Origin: Microglena sp. YARC
Taxonomy: Eukaryota > Chlorophyta > Chlorophyceae > Chlamydomonadales > Chlamydomonadaceae
Assembly: GCA_022414725.1 (NCBI GenBank)
Contig: CM039462.1
Coordinates: 181,758,103-181,822,102 of the forward strand
Reading direction: 5' to 3'
Length of the DNA stretch: 64,000 bases
Positions 44,601 to 58,217 of this stretch are shown here, piece by piece. The notes beneath the pieces were generated by a model. That model ran no database searches. It worked only from the letters and a program-made list of their open reading frames with translations, and was not told where the DNA came from. A program made the position numbers and the translations under genes. The first letter of the stretch is position 1. Every line of letters begins with the position of its first letter.

Positions 44601-45558
44601 CCGGTTGGGGGGTAGAGGGAGCCCCCTGCTTCCTACCACCTCCAGAATCTCCAGGTAGCACAGAGCCACTAGAGCGCAAGCTCATGCCAGTAGCCGACCG
44701 TCGGCTGGGCAGAGCAAAGGGGGCACAGACGACGTAGAACATCAGCAAGGAGCTTGGTCGGCTTGGCAACCTCGGTATGCAGGCAGAGCCTCAAACACCG
44801 GGAAGAGGTTAGCGACGTCAAGGACGCGAGCAGACGAAGACGGGGTATCTCACCGAATGTCCAAGCTAGTCGCCGACTTGATCTGCACGTCACAGTCATC
44901 TACGACAGACGGGAGGAGGCGACAGACGGCAGGGAGGAAAAGGAAGAGAAGATGGAGGAATGACCGGGGGGGGTTACTTCCACGATGGCGGAAGGACTCT
45001 CATGACCGTTAGCAGAGCCGCTGGCGCACAAACATTTAGTCAATCATCAAGAGGAGCCGGTCTCCGTTGGAAGGACCCGGTCACAGCCATCGCTGAGAAT
45101 GATACTGCGCATCCCGCGCGTCCATGAAAAGACATCCATGTCATGGAGTTTCTCAAAAATTAGCGGGAGGTCCTCGCGGAAGTTGCATCGTAAAGCAGTG
45201 GTGGTAATGAAGGACCGTAAACCTATCAGCTTGGATAACACTCCGGAGAGTGGACAAAGTGTGGCAGACACGCCAATTATAAATGCGGAGACGAGAGTAA
45301 GTTACAAGCACAGGAGACCCATTAAGGGGCACAGTGGAGAAAGGGGCGGCAGCCAGGAACCTAACAGGGTACAGGCCAGACCGGTGACGCAGCCAACAGG
45401 AAGCTGTCACTGAGTCACTCAAGGATGACTCAGTCTACAGGAAGCTGTCGCTACGGGAAGCTGGCACAGTATGGCAGAGCCGATAGTTCTAAGGGAGTAC
45501 TGTAAGTAGTCACACAAGTCATAAAACGGCTGCGAGCGTAGCAACCGCATTCATGACA
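41633..45558 (-). mobile_element. Duplicate of element D
   Basis: LTRs at 41633-41965 and 45224-45558 (the second error-rich), interior as in D. The integrase remnant is readable at 43716-44048. The 102-codon antisense frame is broken here by small indels. Instead of the LINE endonuclease expected beyond the outer LTR, D interior sequence starts again. Confidence 0.85.
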
Positions 45559-46803
45559 CTCACTATGACACAGGTGATACAATCTACTTTTCCCCTATGG
45601 CACTGGGACATAGATAATATATGTAAATGATAAAACAAATTAAAGGAACTCCGAAAACTCGAGAGAACTTCAAATGAAACCCAAAGACCAGGTGAAACGA
45701 AGAATGAAACAAGGCAAAACAAAAGTTTTGCCAAGGTAGAAAAGGATGAAAGAACCGAATATGAAAGTTGGGGCAACGGTATAGAAAACCGGATCGGGAA
45801 TAGGACACCAACGCCAATCAATGATAACCAAAGAGACAGATTGAATATCTGTGTGAGGCAGCACACGAGAGAATCAGCAAAGACTAAAGGAGCAGACAAG
45901 AGGACACTAAAGTCACTATGGAAGAAAAAAAAAAATCGATGGAAAAATCCACTACTGTCCTTAAACTATTCTTAGCGAATAAATCCATGACTAGGTTGGG
46001 ATGCGAACCAAAAAACCCATGATGAAATGGTTTCCCTTACTCCAAAGATTTGTTTCGAAGTAAGAAGATGTATGAAAGTCTAATTATCATAAATCCACCT
46101 CTCCGGCAGTTACGCGGCACTAACGAAAACATTCTATGGAGGTTGGGGTATCGGCACCGCAAGAACTCATGCACTCAGAACACGTACAAGCGCGCTAACC
46201 ACGAAGCAGACCAACCTGGCAACTGAATAATCCAAAGGATGCGAAGTTTCGAACTTCAAGGAGCTCGGTAACCACCAACGGAAACAAAGTTCCATGAACA
46301 ATTAGAAGTTTAGAGCGTAAACACAAGTAGCAGTGAAAACTTATTGTTCATTGAAATTAGTTAAACGCATTAAAAAGGACGTTTCAAAGAATTTACTGGC
46401 CAGAAGGGATGGACGGAAAGGGCGCTTGAAATACACTCGGAAGAAAAGAAAGAGTGAGCGGCGTACATCTGCAAAGTAGCAACTGCAAGCGGTACCCAGC
46501 CACCAATTAACATTAAAATACCAAGGAACAACTACTACACTCCACAAAAAGCTCTAATCACCTAAGGGGCGGGTGATCTTAAAAACAGTGTGAGAGTAAT
46601 AAAGAATGCTAATTATGATCGAGCTCCCACCGTTTGAACCATCTGCCATGGAACTAAGAGTCAGAAACCATCAAGAAGCTATAAGTGGTCTGAATTAATT
46701 ACCACCTTCGCCACCCAAAACAAGAAAGATCGCTGAAAGGAAGCTGCCTAACAAAGGTCGTATACGCTCCACCAATCTAGACTACCCTATAAGAACAAGT
46801 CAG
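45559..46803 (-). pseudogene. Third partial copy of element D interior, error-rich
   Basis: Matches 25776 to about 26990 but with frequent one-base insertions and deletions that increase toward the gap. Together with 41633-45558 it gives the order LTR, interior, LTR, interior. Either a tandem arrangement or a mis-extended read. Confidence 0.75.
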
Positions 46804-47803
46804 NNNNNNNNNNNNNNNNNNNNNNNNNNNNNNNNNNNNNNNNNNNNNNNNNNNNNNNNNNNNNNNNNNNNNNNNNNNNNNNNNNNNNNNNNNNNNNNNN
46901 NNNNNNNNNNNNNNNNNNNNNNNNNNNNNNNNNNNNNNNNNNNNNNNNNNNNNNNNNNNNNNNNNNNNNNNNNNNNNNNNNNNNNNNNNNNNNNNNNNNN
47001 NNNNNNNNNNNNNNNNNNNNNNNNNNNNNNNNNNNNNNNNNNNNNNNNNNNNNNNNNNNNNNNNNNNNNNNNNNNNNNNNNNNNNNNNNNNNNNNNNNNN
47101 NNNNNNNNNNNNNNNNNNNNNNNNNNNNNNNNNNNNNNNNNNNNNNNNNNNNNNNNNNNNNNNNNNNNNNNNNNNNNNNNNNNNNNNNNNNNNNNNNNNN
47201 NNNNNNNNNNNNNNNNNNNNNNNNNNNNNNNNNNNNNNNNNNNNNNNNNNNNNNNNNNNNNNNNNNNNNNNNNNNNNNNNNNNNNNNNNNNNNNNNNNNN
47301 NNNNNNNNNNNNNNNNNNNNNNNNNNNNNNNNNNNNNNNNNNNNNNNNNNNNNNNNNNNNNNNNNNNNNNNNNNNNNNNNNNNNNNNNNNNNNNNNNNNN
47401 NNNNNNNNNNNNNNNNNNNNNNNNNNNNNNNNNNNNNNNNNNNNNNNNNNNNNNNNNNNNNNNNNNNNNNNNNNNNNNNNNNNNNNNNNNNNNNNNNNNN
47501 NNNNNNNNNNNNNNNNNNNNNNNNNNNNNNNNNNNNNNNNNNNNNNNNNNNNNNNNNNNNNNNNNNNNNNNNNNNNNNNNNNNNNNNNNNNNNNNNNNNN
47601 NNNNNNNNNNNNNNNNNNNNNNNNNNNNNNNNNNNNNNNNNNNNNNNNNNNNNNNNNNNNNNNNNNNNNNNNNNNNNNNNNNNNNNNNNNNNNNNNNNNN
47701 NNNNNNNNNNNNNNNNNNNNNNNNNNNNNNNNNNNNNNNNNNNNNNNNNNNNNNNNNNNNNNNNNNNNNNNNNNNNNNNNNNNNNNNNNNNNNNNNNNNN
47801 NNN
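46804..47803. other. Assembly gap of 1000 N
   Basis: Exactly 1000 unknown bases, so probably a placeholder length. Copia D sequence on its left and the 93-bp satellite on its right do not join logically. Confidence 1.
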
Positions 47804-50800
47804 TCATAGTGCTGCCTTGACTGCTGTTCAAGCAAAAGCATGGGAGCTGCAGCGCACTTGACCATAGTGGCTGAGCGCACATGAGCTGGTCACATAGACT
47901 ATTCTCCTGATGAGCAACATGTTGCTGCCCGCACAACAGCTGGCCATAGGGAGCTGCATGCCACTTGACCAACGAGTTTGCTAGGATGACAAGCATGAGC
48001 TAGCCCCATATAGCGCACGTTGCTCCAAGTGGGACGGGCACGTTGCATTAACTACTGGTTTGCATGCGTGCAGCAAGCCATGGGAGCGCGCGACTTGAGC
48101 CATTGGCTGAGGCGCAATGAGCTAGCCCATTAGGCCTGCCCCTGCTAGGGCATGTGCAGAGCAGCTAATCGGCCATGAGCTGCATGCCGACTATACCATA
48201 TGGCTGAGGCGCATGAGTCTCACTGCCCCATAGGCTTTGACCCTTGCTCTGCACAACTTGGCTCTCGCTAGAGACCCCTAAAGGCATGGGAGCTGCAGAC
48301 CCACTTTGACCCATTAGGGCTGAGGCGGCATGAAGCATAGCCCATAGGATCCTGACTATCAGCTACTTGGTAAGTCAAAAGGCATTGGAGCTGCTGCCAC
48401 TTGACACATTTTGGCTGAGGGCGCATGAGCTCGCCCATTAGTGAACAAGCCCAGCTACTGGTGCAACATGTTTGCTGGCAGAGTCAAACGGCCATGGGAG
48501 CTGCATGCGACTTACCCATTGGCTGAGACGCATGAGCTAGCCCATTGGGTGCCCCTGTGGCTTCTCAGTGTTGACTGAGGCCAGACAAAAGGCATGGAGC
48601 TGCAGCCACTTGACCCTTTGGCCTGAGCGCGCGAGCTAGCCATAGGCTGCCTTTATGCGGACGGTTCTGGTTTAGTCAAAACAGGGCCATGGGAGGCTGC
48701 AGCCAACTCAATTGATCACTATTTAGGTTGAGTTAGCCGCAATTGAGTTTAGCATTCCTCTAAGTTTATCCACTCCGGCAGCAGATTGCTGTGAAGTACA
48801 TATTCAGATGGGGAGCTGCAGCCACTTGACCATTGGCTGAGCGTTCGCATTTAGAGCTATGCAGCCCATTTGGCGCGTCTCTGCTCGCGTACTCAGCGTA
48901 TATGCTGCAACATAATGGACTATGGGAGCATGCAGCCATTGACGTACTTGGCTAGAGGTCGCATACTAGCCATAGGCTTCTCTTGCATGGCAAGCTGGTT
49001 GGCAGCCAGCAACGGCCTATGGGGAGCTTGTACATCGCCACTTTGAGCAGCATTGGTGAAAGGCGCATCAACTAAGCACCGTACTAGCTGCCTTGCTGCA
49101 AGCGGGTTGCAGAAGCCAGCAAAGCCATGGGCGCACTTGCACTGGTTACTTGATCCCATTGCTGAGCGCATGAGCTATGCCACAAATAAGGAATGCCATT
49201 GGCTGGGACACTGTTAACAAGTAAAAAAGGCATATTTGGGAGCTGGCAAACTGAACACAGTTGGGTGAGGCGCAATGAGCATGGCCCATAGGCTGCCCGG
49301 CCTGCTTGCACAGGTGCTGGCCAGCAAAGCCGCCATGGGAGCTTGCAGATACTTTGACCGCAATTGCTGAGGCGCTGAGCGTAGCCCAATTTGCCCCTGC
49401 TGCACGACAGGTTTGCTGGCCAAAATGGACATGGAAGCTCGTCGCGAGAGCCTGATACCCATTGGCTGAGGCGCAACTTATGAGCGCTAGCCATAGGCTG
49501 CCTTGCGGCACGGTTTATTTTGCTGGCCTCCAGTACATCAGGGCCTATGGGAGCATGGCAGACCACCTTGCATAACATTGGGTTGAGGCGCATGAGCTAG
49601 CCCCATAGTTTGCACAGGCTGCAGCAGTTTGCTGGCCCAGTCAAAGTGCCATGGGAGCTGCAGCCACTTGACACTTGGTTGAGGCCGCATCGAAGCTTAG
49701 CGACCCGATCTGTGCCCTAGCTGACAGGTTGCTGGGCAGCTAAAGGCCATGGGAGCTAGCAGCAACTTGACCCATTGGCTGAAGCGCATGAGCTAAGCTC
49801 TCACCCATAGTTTTGCCATGCTGATAAGTTGCTGCACAATGCATGGGAGCTGCAGCCACCTTGAGTCCATTGGCTGAGGCTGCTGATGCTACGCTCCCAT
49901 TTGCCACTCGCTGCAAGGTTGCTGGCTCAGCAAAGGCCATAGGGACGCTTGCAGCCATTGATCATTGGCTGAGTGGCATGAGCAGCCCCATAGGCTGCCT
50001 TGCTGAACTGGTTGCAGGCCAGCCCACGTGCCACGGGAGCTGCAGCCACTTGACCCCATTGGCTGAGGCCATTGAGCTAGCCTCTAGTTAGCCTACTGCC
50101 TGTTGCTGAGCAAATGCCTTGGGAGCTGCAACGCCCACTTTGAACCCTTGGCTGCAGGGCATTTTCTGAGCTGCCCCAAGGATTGACTTCGCTTGCTCGG
50201 GATGCAGCACACGGTCCAGGGCGAGCTGCAGCCTGTACTTGTAAGCCATTGGCTTATCGCGCTTTGAGCTAGCCCCATTGGCTGCCCCGCTGCGCACAGG
50301 TTTGCTGGCCGAGCAAAGGCCATGGGAAGCTGCAGGCCACTTGACCCATTGGATGAGGCGCATGAGCCTAGCCCGCATTTTGCGACTGCTGGCAGCTGGT
50401 TGCTGGCCAGCCAAATGCCATGGGACGCTCTGCAGCCACTTGACACTATGTGGCTGAGGGCATGAGCTAGCCCCCATAGGCCTGCCCCTTTCTGCTGGTA
50501 AGGCATTAAGGCCATGGGTGCTGCAGCTCGATCTGACCACATTGACTGAGGCGCAATGAGGTGGCCTCATAGGCTGCCCCGCCGCAAGGTTGCTGGCCAG
50601 CAACGGCCATTGGAGCTGCACCACTTGACACACTTGGCTGAGTGGCGCATGAGCTAGCCCAATTGCCATGCTGCATTCTGGTTGCTGGCCAGCAAAGGCC
50701 ATTGGGAGCTGCAAGCTTGAACCCTATGGTGAAGGCGCATGAAGCTAGCTCCCATAGGGCTGCCCCTGCTCGCACAGGTTGCTGGCTCAGCAAAGGCATT

Positions 50801-53800
50801 GGGAGTGCAGCCACGTTGCCATGTTGAGGCGCATGTAGCTAGCCCCATTGGGCTGCCTGCTGCACAGGTTTGCTGCCAGCAAATGCCATGGAGTGCAGCT
50901 ATTGATCTCCATTGGTTGAGGCGCATGAGCTACGCCCCAGTTGGCTGCCGCTTGCTGCACAGGTTGCTGGCAGCAAAGCTGGGGAGCTGCTAGCCACTTT
51001 GACTCCATTGGCTGAGGGCGCATGTAGCTTAGCATTTGCCCACACTGCTGCACGCGTTGCTGGCACAGCAAATGCCATCTGGGAGACTTGCAGCCACTTT
51101 GACCATTGGCTGAGGCGCATGGAGCTAGCCCCATAAGGCTGCCTGCTGCACCAGGTTGCGGCTTCTAGCACGGCCATGGGAGCTGCAGCCACTTGACCCA
51201 TTGGATGAGGCGCTATGAGCTACGCCCCATTTTGCCCCTCTGCACTGGTTGCTGGCCCAGCAAATGCATGGAGCTCGCAGCCCACTTGACCCATTGGCTG
51301 CAGGCGCATGCAGTCTAGCCCCATAGGCTGCCCTTGCGCGCTGGTTGCTGGCCAGCAAAGGCCATGGAGCTGCAGCCAACTTGACCATTGGCTGAGGGCG
51401 CATGAGCTAGCCCCATTTGCCATGCGCACTGGTTGCTGGCAGCAAATGCCATGGGAGCTGCAGCACTTACCATGGCTGGGCGGCATGAGTAGCCATAGGC
51501 TGCCTCTGCTGCACTGGTTGCAGGTCGCAACGGCCCATGGGAGCTGCAGCCATTGACCATTGGTGAGGCGCATGAGCTAGCCCATAGGCTGCTTGCTGCA
51601 CTGGTTGCTGGCCAGCAAAGGCCATGGGAGCTGCCAGCCATTGACACATTGGCTGAGGCGCATGAGCTAGCCACATAGGCTGCTTGCCTGCTGGTAAGCG
51701 AAGCGCAGGGAGCTGCAGCCACTTTCCATTGGCTGAGGCGGCATGAGCTGGCCGCATAGGCTGCCCTGCTGCACAGGTTGCTGGCCAGCAAAGGCCATGG
51801 AGCTGCAGGCCACTTGACCATTGGCTAGGCGCATAGGAGCTATGCGCATTTGGCCACTGCTGCAAGCTGGTTGCTGCGCAGCAATGCCATGGGAGCTGCA
51901 CCACTTGACACATTTGGCTGAGGCCCATGAGCTAGACCAAAGGCTGCCTTGCCTGCACTGGTTGATCAGGCCAGCAAACGGCATGGAGTGCGCCACTTGA
52001 CCCATTGTGAGGCGCATGAGCTAGCCCATAGCTGCCCTTGCTGCACTGGTTTGCAGGCCAGCAAATGCATGGGAGCTGCAGCCACTTGACCATTGGCTGA
52101 GGCGCATGGACTAGCCCAAAGGCCTGCCTTGCTGCTGGTACGCAAAAGGCATGGAGCTGGCAGGCCACTTGACACATTGGTGAGCGTAAGAGACTGGCCC
52201 ATAGGCTGCCCTCTGCTGAACAGGTTGCTGGCCAGCGAAGGCCATGGAAGCTGCAGCCCATTGAACCCTATGGCTGAGGCCGCATGAGCCTTGCCCCATT
52301 TGCCACGCTGCATCTGGTTGCTGGCGCAGCAATGCCATGGGATGCTGCAGCCAACTGACCCATTGGTTGAGGCGCATGAGCTAAGCCCCATAGCTGCCTT
52401 GCTGCACTGGTTGCAGGCCAGCAGAGGCCTTGGGAGCTGCAGCCACTACATTGACCATTGGCTGAGGCGCATGAAGCAGCCCCATAGTCGCCACTGCTGC
52501 ACAGTTTGCTGGCGCCAGCAACATGCCTTGGGAGCTGCAGCCACTGACCCATTGGCTGAGGCGCAATGAGCTAGCCCCAATAGGCTGCCTTGTCGGCCGG
52601 TTGCTGGCGAGCAAGGCCATCAGAGCTGCATGCCAATTGACCCATTGGCTGCAGGGCATGACTAGCACATAGTTGTTGCACTGCTGCACGTTTTGCTGGC
52701 ATCAAATGCCATGGGAGCTGCAGCCAACTTGACCCATTGTTTGGGCGCATGAGCTTTGCTAGCCCCATGGCTGCCCCTGCTGCACAGGTTGCCTGGCCAG
52801 CAAAGGCCATGGGAGCTGAAGCCACTTGAACCCATTGGCTGAGGCGCATGAGCTAGCCCATTTGCCACTGCTCGCGCAACTGGTTGCTGGCCAGCAAATG
52901 CATGGGAGCTGCATCCACTTTGGACCCATTGGCTGAGGCGCATGAGCTAGCCCCATTTCCACTGCTGCACTGGTTGCTGGCCGCAAAGCCATGGGAGACT
53001 GCAGCCACTGACCATTGGCTAAGGCGCAGATGAGCTAGCCCCATAGCTGCCTTTCTTCGCGGCACGGTTGTGGCCAGCAAAGGCATGGGAGCTGCAGCCA
53101 ATTGACCCATTGGTTGAGGCACATGAGCTAGCCCCATAGTTTGCCACTGCTGCACTGGTTGCAGGCCAGCAAATCCATGGGACTGCAGCACTTGACACAT
53201 TGGCTGAGGCGCATGAGCTAGCTCCATAGGCTGCCCTTGCTGCTTGTAGCAAGGCCATGGGAGCTGCAGCCATTGACACATTGCTGAGGCGTAGAGCTCC
53301 TGGCCCATAGGCAGCCCCTGCTGCACAGGTTGCTGGCCAGCGAAGACCATGGGAGCTGCAGCCACTTGACCCATTGCTGAGGCGCATGAGCTAGCCCATT
53401 TGCCACTGCTCAGCAGCTGGTTGCTGGCCAGCAAATGCCATGGGAGCTGCAGCCACTTGACCCATTGGCTGAGGCGCATGGCTAGCCCCATAGGCTGCCT
53501 TGCTGCTGGTCAGTAAAGGCCATGGGAGCTGCAGCCATTGACCATTGGCTGATGCGCATTGATGCTAGCCCCATTGGCTGCCCTGCTGCACAGGTTGCTG
53601 GCCAGCAAAGACCATGGGAGCTGCAAGCCACTTGACCCATTGGGCTGAGGCGCATGAGCTAGCCCATAGGCTGCCTTGCTGGGCACTGGTTGCAGGCCAG
53701 CCAACGGCCATGGGAGCTGCAGCCACTTGACCCATTGGCTGAGGCGCAATGAGCTACCCCCCCCCATTTGCCACTGCTGCACTGGTTGCTGCTCAGCAAG

Positions 53801-56800
53801 GCCATGGGAGTGCAGCCACTTGACCCATTGGCTGAGAGCGCATGAGCTAGCCCCATAGGCTGCCTTGCGGCACTGGTTGCTGGCCAGCATAGGCCATAGA
53901 GCTGCAGCAATTGACCCATTGGCTGAGGCGCATGAGCTAGCCCCGTAGTTTGCCATGCGTGGCACAGTTTGCTGGCCAGCAATTTTGCATTTGGGAGCTG
54001 CAGCCACTTGACCCATTGGTTGAGGGGCGCATGAGCTAGCCCCATTGGCTTGCCCCTGCTGCCAAGGTTGCTGCGCAACAAAGGCCATGGGAGCTGCAGC
54101 CACTTGCAGCCATTCGGCTGAGGCGCATGAGCTAGCCCATTTGACACTGCTGCACTGGTTGCTGGCCAAGCAAATGCCATGAGGAGCCTGCCAGCCACTT
54201 GACCCATTGGCTGACGCACGAGCTAGCCCCATTTGCCACTGCTGCACTGGTTGCTTGGCCAGCAAAGGCCATGGGAGCTGCAGCCCCAACTTGACCCATT
54301 GGCTAAGGCGCATGAGCTAGCCCCATAGGCTGCCCTTGCGGCAACTGGTTGCTGGCCAGCAAAGGCCATGGGAGCTGCAGCCACTTGACCCATTGGGTTG
54401 AGGACAGTGAGCTAGCCCCATAGTTTTGCCACTGCTGCACTGTTTTGCAGGCCAAGCAAATGCCATGGGAAGTCAGCCACTTGACACATTGGCTGAGGCG
54501 CATGAGTTAGCTCCATAGGGCTGCCCTTTGCTGCTGGGTAAGCAAAGGGCCATGGGGAGCTGCAGCCACTTGACACATTGCTGAAGGCGTATGAGCTGGG
54601 CCCATAGGCAGCCCCATGCTGCACAGGTTGCTAGGCCAGCGAAGACATGGGAGCTGCAGCCACTTGACCCATTGCGCTGAGGCGCATGAGCCTAGCCCCA
54701 TTTGCCACTGCTGCACTGGTTGCTGCAGCAAAGGCCATAGGAGCTGCAGCACTTGAACCCCATTGGCTGAGGCGCATGAGCTAGCCCCATAGGCTGCCCT
54801 TTTGCTGCCTGGTCAGTAAAGGGCCATGGGAGCTGCAACCACTTGACACCCCATCTCCGCGGCCTATGGCTGGATGCGCAATGAGCTAGCCCCATTGGCT
54901 GCCCCTGCTGCACTGGTTGCTGGCCAGCAAATGTCATGGGAGCTGCAGCCACCTTGACCATTGGCTTGAGGCGCATGAGCTAGCCCCATAGGCTTGGCCC
55001 TTGCGTGCACTGGTTTGCAGGCCAGCAACGGCCATGGAAGTCTCTTGCAGCCACTTGACCCATCTGGCTGAGGCGCATGAGCTAGCCCATTTTGCCACTG
55101 CTGCACTGGTTGCTGGCCAGAAAACAAAGGCCCATGGGAGCTGCAGCCACTTGACTCCATTGGCTGAGGTCGCATGAGCTAGCCCCATAGGTTCTGCCTT
55201 GCGGCACTGGTTGCCTTGGCCAGCATAGGCCATAAGAGCTGCAGCAAATTGACCCATTGGTTGAGGCGCATAGCTAGCCCCATAGTTTGCCCACTGGCTG
55301 CAACAGTTTTGCTGGCCCAGCAAATGCCATGGGAGCTGCAAAGCCACTTGGAAACCCATTGTTGAGGGCGCAAAATGCAGCTAGCCCCATTGGCTCCCTG
55401 CTGCACAGGTTGCTGGCCAGCAAACCATGGGAGCTGCAGCCACTTGACCCATTGCTGAGGCGCATGAGCTAGCCCCATTTGCCACTGCTGCACTGGTTGC
55501 TGGCCAGCAAATGCCATGGGAGCTTGCAGCCCACTTGACCCATTGGCTGAGGCGCATGAGCTTAGCCCCATTTGCCACTGCTACACTGGTTGCTGGCCAG
55601 CAAAGGCCATGGGAGCAGCAAGCCCATTGGACCCATTGGCTGAGGCGCATTGAGCTAGCCCCATAGGCTGCCCTTGCCGGTCAACTGGTTGCTGGCCAGC
55701 AAAGGCCATGGTGTGCAGCCAACTTGAACCCTTTGGGTCTTTTTTGAGGCACATAGCTAGTACCCCATAGTTTTTGCCACTGCTGCACTGGTTGCAGCCC
55801 AGCAAAATGGCCATGAGGAGCTGCAGGCCACTTGACACATTGGACTGAGGCGCAATGAGCTTAGCCCCATTAGGCTGCCTGCTTGGCTGCTTGGTAAGCA
55901 AAGGCCATGGGAGCTGCAGCCAAACTTGACATCACATTGGCTTGAGGCGTATGAGCTGGCCCATAGGCAGCCCCTGCTGCACAGGTTGCTGGCCAGCGAA
56001 GACCATGGGAGCTGCAGCCACTTGACCATTGGCTGAGGCGCAGACTAGCCCCATTTGCCACTGCTGCACTGGTTGCTGGCCAGCATAATGCCATGGGAGC
56101 TGCAGCCACTGACCCATTTTGGCTGAGGCGCATGAGCTAGCCCATAGGCTGCCCTTGCATGCTGTCAGTAAAGGCCATGGGAGCTGCAGCCACTTGACCC
56201 ATTGGCTGATGCGCATGAGCTAGCCCCATTGGCTGCCCCTGCTGCACAGGTTGCTGGCCAGCAAAGACCATGGGAGCTGCAGCCACTTGACCCATTGGCT
56301 GAGGCGCATGAGCTAGCCCATAGGCTGCCCTGCTGCCACTGGTTGCAGGCCAGCAACGGCCATGGGAGCTGCAGCCACTTGACCCATTGGCTGAGGCGCA
56401 TGAGCTAGCCCCATAGTTTGCCACTGCTGCACAGTTTGCTGGCCAGCAAATGCCTTGGGAGCTGCAGCCACTTGACCCATTGGCTGAGGCGCATGAGCTA
56501 GCCCCATAGGCTGACCTTGCTGCTGGTCAGTAAAGGCCATGGGAAGCTTCAGCCACTTTGACCCATCTTGGCTGATGCGCATGAGCTAGCCCATTGGCTG
56601 CCCCTGCTGCACTGTTCTGGCGCAGCAAATGCCATGGGAGCTGCAGCCACTTGACCCATTGGCTGAGGCGCATAGAGCTAGGCCCATTTGCCACTGGCTA
56701 GCACTGGTTGCTGGCCAGCAAAAGGTCCCATGGGAGCTGCAGCCACTTGACCCATTGGCTGAGGCGCATGAGCTAGCCCATCAGGCTGCCCTTGCGGCAC

Positions 56801-57976
56801 TGGTTGCTGGCCAGCAAAGGCCATGGGAGCTGCAGCCAATTGACCCATTGGTTGAGGCGCATGAGCTAGCCCCATAGTTTGCCACTGCTGCACAGTTTGC
56901 TGGCCAGCAAATGCCATGGGAGCTGCAGCCACTTGACCCATTGGTTGAGGCGCATGAGCTAGCCCCATTGGCTGCCCCTGCTGCACAGGTTGCTGGCCAG
57001 CAAAGGCCATGGGAGCTGCAGCCACTTGACCCATTGGCTGAGGCGCATGAGCTAGCCCCCATTTGCACTGCTGCACTGGTTGCTGGCCAGCAAATGCCAT
57101 GGGAGCTGCAGCCACTTGACCCATTGGCTGAGGCGCATGAGCTAGCCCCATTTGCCACTGCTGCACTGGTTGCTGGCCAGCAAAGGCCATGGGAGCTGCA
57201 GCCACTTGACCCATTGGCTGAGGCGCATGAGCTAGCCCCATAGGCTGCCCTTGCTGCACTGGTTGCAGGCCAGCAACGGCCATGGGAGCTGCAGCCACTT
57301 GACCCATTGGCTGAGGCGCATGAGCTAGCCCCTTAGTTTGCCACTGCTGCACAGTTTGCTGGCCAGCAAATGCCTTGGGAGCTGCAGCCACTTGACCCAT
57401 TGGCTGAGGCGCATGAGCTAGCCCCATAGGCTGACCTTGCTGCTGGTCAGTAAAGGCCATGGGAGCTGCAGCCACTTGACCCATTGGCTGAGGCGCATGA
57501 GCTAGCCCCATTGGCTGCCCCTGCTGCACAGGTTGCTGGCCAGCAAAGGCCATGGGAGCTGCAGCCACTTGACCCATTGGCTGAGGCGCATGAGCTAGCC
57601 CCATTTGCCACTGCTGCACTGGTTGCTGGCCAGCAAATGCCATGGGAGCTGCAGCCACTTGACCATTGGCTGAGGCGCATGAAGCTAGCCCCATTTGCCA
57701 CTGCTGCACGCTGGTTGCTGGCCAGCAAAAAGGCCATGGAGCTACAGCCACTTGACCCATTGGTTGAGGCGCATGAGCTAGCCCATAGTTTTGCCACTGC
57801 TGCACAGTTTGCTGGCCAGCAAATGCCATGGGAGCTGCAGCCACTTGACCCATTGGCTGAGCGCGCATGAGCTAGCCCATAGGCTGCCCCTGCTGCACAG
57901 GTTGCTGGCCAGCAAAGGCCATGGGAGCTGCAGCCACTTGACCCATTGGCTGAGGCGCATGAGCTAGCCCCATAGG
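47804..57976. repeat. 93-bp satellite array
   Basis: About 10.2 kb, roughly 110 head-to-tail units of GGCCATGGGAGCTGCAGCCA followed by CTTGACCCATTGGCTGAGGC, GCATGAGCTAGCCCCATAGG, CTGCCCCTGCTGCACAGGTT and GCTGGCCAGCAAA. Variants alternate at fixed places (CATAGGCTG or CATTTGCCA; CACAGGTT or CACTGGTT). The unit is divisible by three, and per unit two minus-strand frames and one plus-strand frame lack stops. The longest open run is 396 codons (56678-57868, minus). Units near the gap are full of small indels; those after about 56,000 are clean. Confidence 0.95.
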
Positions 57977-58165
57977 CTCAGTGGTAAGCTGTGCATGTGT
58001 GTGTGTTGAATGTTTGTAGTACGTGTCTGTGTGTGCGTGAGAGCTAAGCTAAGCTGTGCATGTGTGTGTTGAAGGTTGGTAGTACGTGTCTGTGTGTGAG
58101 AGCTAAGCTAAGCTGTGCATGTGTGTGTGCTGAAGGTTGCTAGTGCGTGCATGTGTCTTGTGAGG
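57977..58165. repeat. GT-rich tandem repeat of ~57-60 bp
   Basis: Three imperfect copies of a unit with AAGCTGTGCATGTGTGTG and GTAGTACGTGTCTGTGTG and AGAGCTAAGCT. It links the satellite to the downstream region. The first copy begins at CAGTG-GTAAGC, a sequence with the form of a splice donor on the plus strand. Confidence 0.75.
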
Positions 58166-58217
58166 TAGGATGGTGACATGTATAGTTGAGGTAGGGGATG
58201 GTGCATCTGCAACTTAC

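Larger units (their letters stand above)
37928..45558. repeat. Second copy of 21729-29375 (segmental or assembly duplication)
   Basis: Covers the end of element B, its 3' LTR (40769-41092), the LINE linker (41093-41632) and element D (41633-45558), in the same order and orientation, including the ATCAG and TGAGG insertion junctions and the shared B lesions. Differences are mainly one-base gains or losses in homopolymers, with a few substitutions (for example 21846/38030). Shared junctions show descent from one event, not independent insertions. Confidence 0.92.

Noticed and set aside
46777..47996. Two long minus-strand open frames of nearly 400 codons across the gap
   Set aside because: They consist almost entirely of unknown bases; no stop can be seen in N, so they are not evidence of a gene.
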